Assembly: GCA_002529455.1 (NCBI GenBank) | Contig: NYMS01000036.1 | Location: 1-64,000, forward strand | Reading direction: 5' to 3' | Origin: Glycomyces fuscus | GTDB lineage: Bacteria; Actinomycetota; Actinomycetes; Streptosporangiales; Streptosporangiaceae | DNA: 64,000 nt | Shown: in pieces, positions 60,619-64,000 of the stretch | How positions within the stretch are numbered: the first letter of the stretch is position 1 | Layout: each line of letters starts with the position of its first letter | Made by a program: the position numbers and the translations under genes | The notes under the pieces: model-generated | Databases searched by the model: none | What the model was told of the DNA's origin: nothing | Seen by the model: only the letters and a program-made list of their open reading frames with translations

Positions 60619-61110
60619 TCAGCGGTTGGCGCCCTCGAGGGTGCCGGTGACCATCTCGCCAATGTCAGCAGTGGTGACGTAGCAGATGATCTCGCGGTCG
60701 TTGAGCTGGTCCCAGGTCTGCTGGGTGGGGTAGAGGTAATAGGCGTAGATCTCCGACTCGGCGTAGGGGACGCCGATGAAGTTGGTGAAGTTCTCGCCGG
60801 TGCAGAGCTCCTCGGCCTGGGTCATGGTCGCCTCGTCGCCGGGATACTCGGCCTCGGTCATGTCGTAGGCGAAGAAGAACTCCGAGTCGTGCTCCTCGGC
60901 GCAGTCCACCAAGGGGATGTTGCTGACTTCACCGCCGGAGAGAGCAGTGTTCATCTCCTCTTCGACGAAGCAGTCGCCGACGTTGAGCTCCATCACGTTG
61001 CCGCCGCCGATGACGGACATGAGGACGCCGCAGCCGCTGAGGGCGAACACGCCTCCCGCGGCGAGAACGGAGGCACCGAGGGTACGCAGGACGGGGGAGA
61101 AATTCGACAT
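60619..61110 (-). CDS. septum-formation-domain lipoprotein, copy 2
   Basis: 163-residue lipoprotein. The lipobox is FALSGC, followed directly by the septum-formation-type domain: VGDCF, VDCAEEHDSEFFF, EELCTGENFTNFIGVPYAES, NDREIICYVT, ending in VTGTLEG. It lacks the long acidic linker of copy 1. ATG 61110 has CCGGAG 7 nt upstream; ATG 61134 is an alternative. It is separated from copy 1 by 203 nt. Confidence 0.8.
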   Translation of the reverse strand: MSNFSPVLRTLGASVLAAGGVFALSGCGVLMSVIGGGNVMELNVGDCFVEEEMNTALSGGEVSNIPLVDCAEEHDSEFFFAYDMTEAEYPGDEATMTQAEELCTGENFTNFIGVPYAESEIYAYYLYPTQQTWDQLNDREIICYVTTADIGEMVTGTLEGANR

Positions 61111-61170
61111 GGGGATACTCCGGAAGTTATGCATGGGGACCGCCACCGTGAGGGAGGTGGCGAGAGGGTA

Positions 61171-61199
61171 ACAATTCACTACAAGGGGGTTTATGTCAA
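61171..61199 (-). promoter_or_regulatory. candidate promoter of lipoprotein copy 2
   Basis: On the minus strand a perfect TTGACA (61194-61199), a 17-nt spacer and AATTGT (61171-61176, weak). The start codon is 61 nt downstream. An inverted repeat CGCCACC/GGTGGCG lies in the leader at 61141-61162. Confidence 0.4.
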
Positions 61200-61502
61200 T
61201 CTTATATCTGCGAAAACGCCGAGAGGTCCACGGGATGTCACTCCGGGCATCCGTGCTCCTTCTCTCGCCTTCACCCCTATGGGATGCCGCGGACGCGAAG
61301 TAGCACATCACAGACTTATGACATTTTTCAGAGCCACGTCGCTCCGCCTTCGCCGTCACGGAAGGTGACACGCGCGTGCGTATTCCGGAACGGAAACGCA
61401 GAAAGGCGACGCAAGGATCCGGGCCGAACCCGAAGAGTCACGACGCGCCGACGGGAGAACACGGTCGGCGCGGGGGCGGGAGGGGGGATTCCCCGGAAAG
61501 CA

Positions 61503-61536
61503 CGAGGGCCCCGGTCGTTTCCGACCGGGGCCCTCG
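61503..61536 (-). terminator. terminator hairpin after tRNA-Lys
   Basis: A perfect 15-bp stem CGAGGGCCCCGGTCG (61503-61517) with CGACCGGGGCCCTCG (61522-61536) and a 4-nt loop, 7 nt after the tRNA 3' end. Confidence 0.75.
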
Positions 61537-61543
61537 CCTCGTG

Positions 61544-61617
61544 TGCGTCATCAGGGACTCGAACCCCGGACCCGCTGATTAAGAGTCAGCTGCTCTGACC
61601 AACTGAGCTAATGACGC
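61544..61617 (-). tRNA. tRNA-Lys (anticodon CTT)
   Basis: On the minus strand the acceptor arms GCGTCAT (61611-61617) and ATGACGC (61545-61551) pair perfectly. The D-loop is TTAGCTCAGTTGGTC, the anticodon arm GCTGACTCTTAATCAGC with CTT in the loop, and the T-arm has GGTTCGAGTCC. The discriminator is A; CCA is not encoded. Confidence 0.95.
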
Positions 61618-61768
61618 CTGCTGTTCACCGCCCTGCCTCTCGGCGGCGGCGACATGGTCAACTCTACCGGACCGAAGGAGTGCTCCACGCCGCGAACCGC
61701 GCGATGTGGGGCACACCACCGGGGCGCCCCCGCGGGGAGGGCGGCCCGGCCGGGAGGGCGGCCCGGCC

Positions 61769-63262
61769 TCAGACCCGGAGTCGGCGCGCCTGTCCGGCGA
61801 GCAGGGCGACCGCGAGCAGGAGGACGCCCGCCGCCACCACCGGCACGGGGCCGGGACCGGTGCCGGTCATTCCCATGGGATCGGCGGCGGCGACGCCGTT
61901 GACGGCCAGGTACCACAGCATCGGGTACAGCACCTGGAACAGCGTGGGGGTGCGGCCCAGCGCCCCCAGCGCCGCGGCCAGGGCCGGGACGAACACGGCT
62001 CCGGCGCACCAGGCCGCGACGGCGGCGGTGTCACCGGCGGCCGCCAGCCGCACCAGTGGGCCGGCGCCGGAGACCACGGCGAGCAGGACACCGGCCGCCC
62101 ACCCCGCCAGTTGGCGACGGGCCGGCCGGGGGTAGGCGGCGAGCAGCGCCTCCACGCCCGTGCCGACCTGGACGGTCCAGACCCGGGCCCACACCAGCGC
62201 CGGCCAGATCCAGCAGGCGGGGAGCACGACCGCCCGCACCGCCTCCACGGGGAGCAGCAGTCCCGCCGCGCCGAGCACCGCCGAGCCGAGCCACCACCAC
62301 ACCGACACCCCCGAGACCAGGATCCGGAACTCCGCCGAGACCAGGTCGCGCGGCACGAGCGCGCGGAGGGCGCGGACGGTGCGGGCGCCCGGCACCTCCC
62401 GGGTCCCGCTCCAGGGCGCGGACCGCGTACCGCGCACGCGAAGCCACACGGCGGGCAGCAGTGCCAGGGCGACGGCGGCGGCCACGATGAGCAGCCGCTC
62501 GGCCAGGAAGGCCCCGTCGACGGCCAGCCCCTCCCACGGGATCGGGGTGAGGGGCTCCTCCACCTTGGTGAACCCGAGGCTGAACTCCCCCTCGACCGCG
62601 ATCCCGGCCCGCTCCATGCTGGCGGCGAAGGGGTCGGCCAGCGTCTGGACGCCGATACCGCCGAACGGTGCCCGGCTGCTCTGGCCCCCCAGCGCCACGA
62701 CCGTCCAGACCGGGATCCACAGGATGTCGCCGAGTCCGCCGCCCAGCCCGGGAACGGTGTCGAACAGCAGTGCCGCCGCCGCGACCGCGACCACGACGGG
62801 GACCGTGACCACCAGGAAGGGGACGAGCAGCCCCACCGGGTCGACGGCGGTGTCCTCACCGCGCGTCCACCACATCACCAGGGCGACCGCGACCAGTACC
62901 GCGACCATCGACAGCAGGACCGCGACGTTGCTGAGGAGTTTGCCCGCGAGGTAGGCCGGAGGGCGCAGCGGCGTGGCGGCCAGCACCCCGCCCACACCGG
63001 TGCTCCGGTCACGGGCCACCGAGCCGCGGGCGACGTAGAAGCCGCCGAGGGCCAGCCAGAGCGCCCCGCCGAGGGCCACCGCGGCGCCCACGTAGGCCAT
63101 GTCGTAGACCCCGCGGTACCCTCCGGCGTCGACCACGGTCCAGTGCCCGTCGGCCGCGGGCACCGCCAGGTAGGCGAGCACGGCCGAACCCAGCAGGGTC
63201 ACGGCGTAGGAGGGGCGGCGGACCCGTTCCCGGAGGTCGCCGAGTGCGAGCCGCGGGATCAT
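61769..63262 (-). CDS. ABC exporter membrane subunit
   Basis: 497-residue polytopic membrane protein with about 12 hydrophobic segments, including VTLLGSAVLAYLAVPAA, LLSNVAVLLSMVAVLVAVAL and a C-terminal GVLLLAVALLAGQA. An ABC-2-like LRPPAYLAGKLLSNVA stretch suggests an export or lipid/antibiotic-type transporter. ATG 63262 overlaps the stop of the ATPase gene (ATGA). Substrate unknown. Confidence 0.8.
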   Translation of the reverse strand: MIPRLALGDLRERVRRPSYAVTLLGSAVLAYLAVPAADGHWTVVDAGGYRGVYDMAYVGAAVALGGALWLALGGFYVARGSVARDRSTGVGGVLAATPLRPPAYLAGKLLSNVAVLLSMVAVLVAVALVMWWTRGEDTAVDPVGLLVPFLVVTVPVVVAVAAAALLFDTVPGLGGGLGDILWIPVWTVVALGGQSSRAPFGGIGVQTLADPFAASMERAGIAVEGEFSLGFTKVEEPLTPIPWEGLAVDGAFLAERLLIVAAAVALALLPAVWLRVRGTRSAPWSGTREVPGARTVRALRALVPRDLVSAEFRILVSGVSVWWWLGSAVLGAAGLLLPVEAVRAVVLPACWIWPALVWARVWTVQVGTGVEALLAAYPRPARRQLAGWAAGVLLAVVSGAGPLVRLAAAGDTAAVAAWCAGAVFVPALAAALGALGRTPTLFQVLYPMLWYLAVNGVAAADPMGMTGTGPGPVPVVAAGVLLLAVALLAGQARRLRV

Positions 63263-64000
63263 CGCGCCGCCCCCGTGGCCGCCCTGTAGGCGTCCTCCAG
63301 TTCCGGGGCGACCGGGACCGCGTCGGGCGCGGGCCGTCGCCCGGCCAGGAGGCGGACCCGGAGGAGGCCGTCGTCGCGCAGGGCGCGGACCACGGTGTGC
63401 CGCTGTCGCAGGGAGGCCAGGGCCGCCGGGTCGGCGGCGGTCTCCCACACCCTCCCCCTCAGCTGCTCCGACAGCTCGGCCGGGCGGCCGCGGCGGACCA
63501 GGCCTCCGCCGACCACCATGGCCACGTCGGTGGCGACCGCCTCCACGTCGGTGACGATGTGGGTGGACAGGACGACCACCCGGTCGGCGGCCAGTTCGCT
63601 GAGCAGGGAGTGGAAGCGGGAGCGCTCCTCGGGGTCGAGGCCGACGGTCGGCTCGTCCATGACGATCACGCGCGGGTCGTTGAGCAGGGCCTGGGCGATG
63701 CCCACCCGCCGCACCATGCCGCCGGAGTAGGTGCCCAGGCGCCGGTCGGCCGCGCCGTCGAGCGCGACGAGCTCCAGCAGTTCCCCGATGCGGTCGCGGG
63801 CCGCGCGGGCGCCCACCCCCTTCGCCGCGGCGAGGTAGGACAGGAACTCGCGGGCGGTCAGGTTGGGGTAGAAACCGAAGTCCTGGGGCAGGTAGCCGAG
63901 GGTCCGACGCAGGGTGTGCGGCCGCGCGGTCACGTCGGCCCCCTCGAAGACGACGCGTCCACGGGTGGGCCGGGCGGCCGTGGCGATGATCCGCATCAGC
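63259..64000 (-). CDS. ABC exporter ATPase (5' end beyond the window)
   Basis: At least 247 residues of an ABC ATPase; the start and Walker A lie beyond base 64000. Visible are the Q-loop region (LGYLPQDFGFYPNLTAREF), the signature YSGGMVRR, Walker B VIVMDEPTVGLDP and the switch His LSTHIV. The layout matches drug/multicopper-type exporter ATPases. It is coupled to the membrane subunit by ATGA overlap. Confidence 0.9.
   Translation of the reverse strand, partial: LMRIIATAARPTRGRVVFEGADVTARPHTLRRTLGYLPQDFGFYPNLTAREFLSYLAAAKGVGARAARDRIGELLELVALDGAADRRLGTYSGGMVRRVGIAQALLNDPRVIVMDEPTVGLDPEERSRFHSLLSELAADRVVVLSTHIVTDVEAVATDVAMVVGGGLVRRGRPAELSEQLRGRVWETAADPAALASLRQRHTVVRALRDDGLLRVRLLAGRRPAPDAVPVAPELEDAYRAATGAAR

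Noticed and set aside
61544..61617. tRNA-Lys as the integration site of a genomic island
   Set aside because: No integrase and no duplicate of the tRNA 3' end was seen in the window.

Overview
This is about 64 kb of very GC-rich actinobacterial chromosome. The DUF397/WhiJ-type regulator set, the conservon (cvnABCD), the SigB/SigF-family sigma factor, the modular type I PKS and the frequent GTG starts point to a Nocardiopsis or Streptomonospora-like actinomycete. That placement is inference from gene content only.

Left part (1-21 kb) is mostly housekeeping and stress genes: a SigB-type sigma factor (3' end off the window), an RND efflux pump behind an 11-bp-phased repeat array, a CmtR-like metal sensor divergent from a CDF metal exporter with two operators, a TrkH/TrkA potassium uptake pair, and a zinc-binding lipoprotein behind a Zur-like site with an apparently leaderless mRNA. 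Next come a three-gene WhiJ-type developmental set (DUF397, XRE regulator, RsbW-like ATPase) that shares a 12-bp palindrome, a FabG-like reductase, a beta-lactamase-fold hydrolase, a complete bioYMN biotin uptake operon, a proline-rich choice-of-anchor-A surface protein, a 6-phosphogluconolactonase-type propeller behind a DasR-like site, and an AbiEi/DUF559-like protein. Two copies of a 57-bp palindrome lie 7.4 kb apart. The helicase hrpA follows.

Centre (25.5-51 kb) is a compact type I polyketide locus on the minus strand. Three overlapping or closely spaced PKS genes encode KSQ-AT-ACP (loading), KS-DH-ER-KR-ACP (module 1, without an AT domain), KS-AT-ACP (module 2) and KS-AT-DH-KR-ACP-TE (module 3). 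The module 3 AT carries the VAGH signature usually linked to ethylmalonyl-CoA, and a crotonyl-CoA carboxylase/reductase gene that would supply this unit lies 6.4 kb upstream. Between the PKS and ccr sit a styrene-monooxygenase-like flavoprotein and a conservon. The predicted product is a small tetraketide, plausibly a 3-ethyl-6-alkyl-2-pyrone (inference).

Right part (51.6-64 kb) holds a six-gene oligopeptide/oligosaccharide-type ABC operon behind a strong 23-bp palindrome plus a DasR-like site, a secreted tripeptidyl-aminopeptidase-like hydrolase, two paralogous septum-formation-domain lipoproteins, a tRNA-Lys(CTT), and an ABC exporter whose ATPase runs off the right edge. The most unusual feature is the AT-less module inside an otherwise cis-AT PKS, together with a truncated-looking ER domain in the same module.
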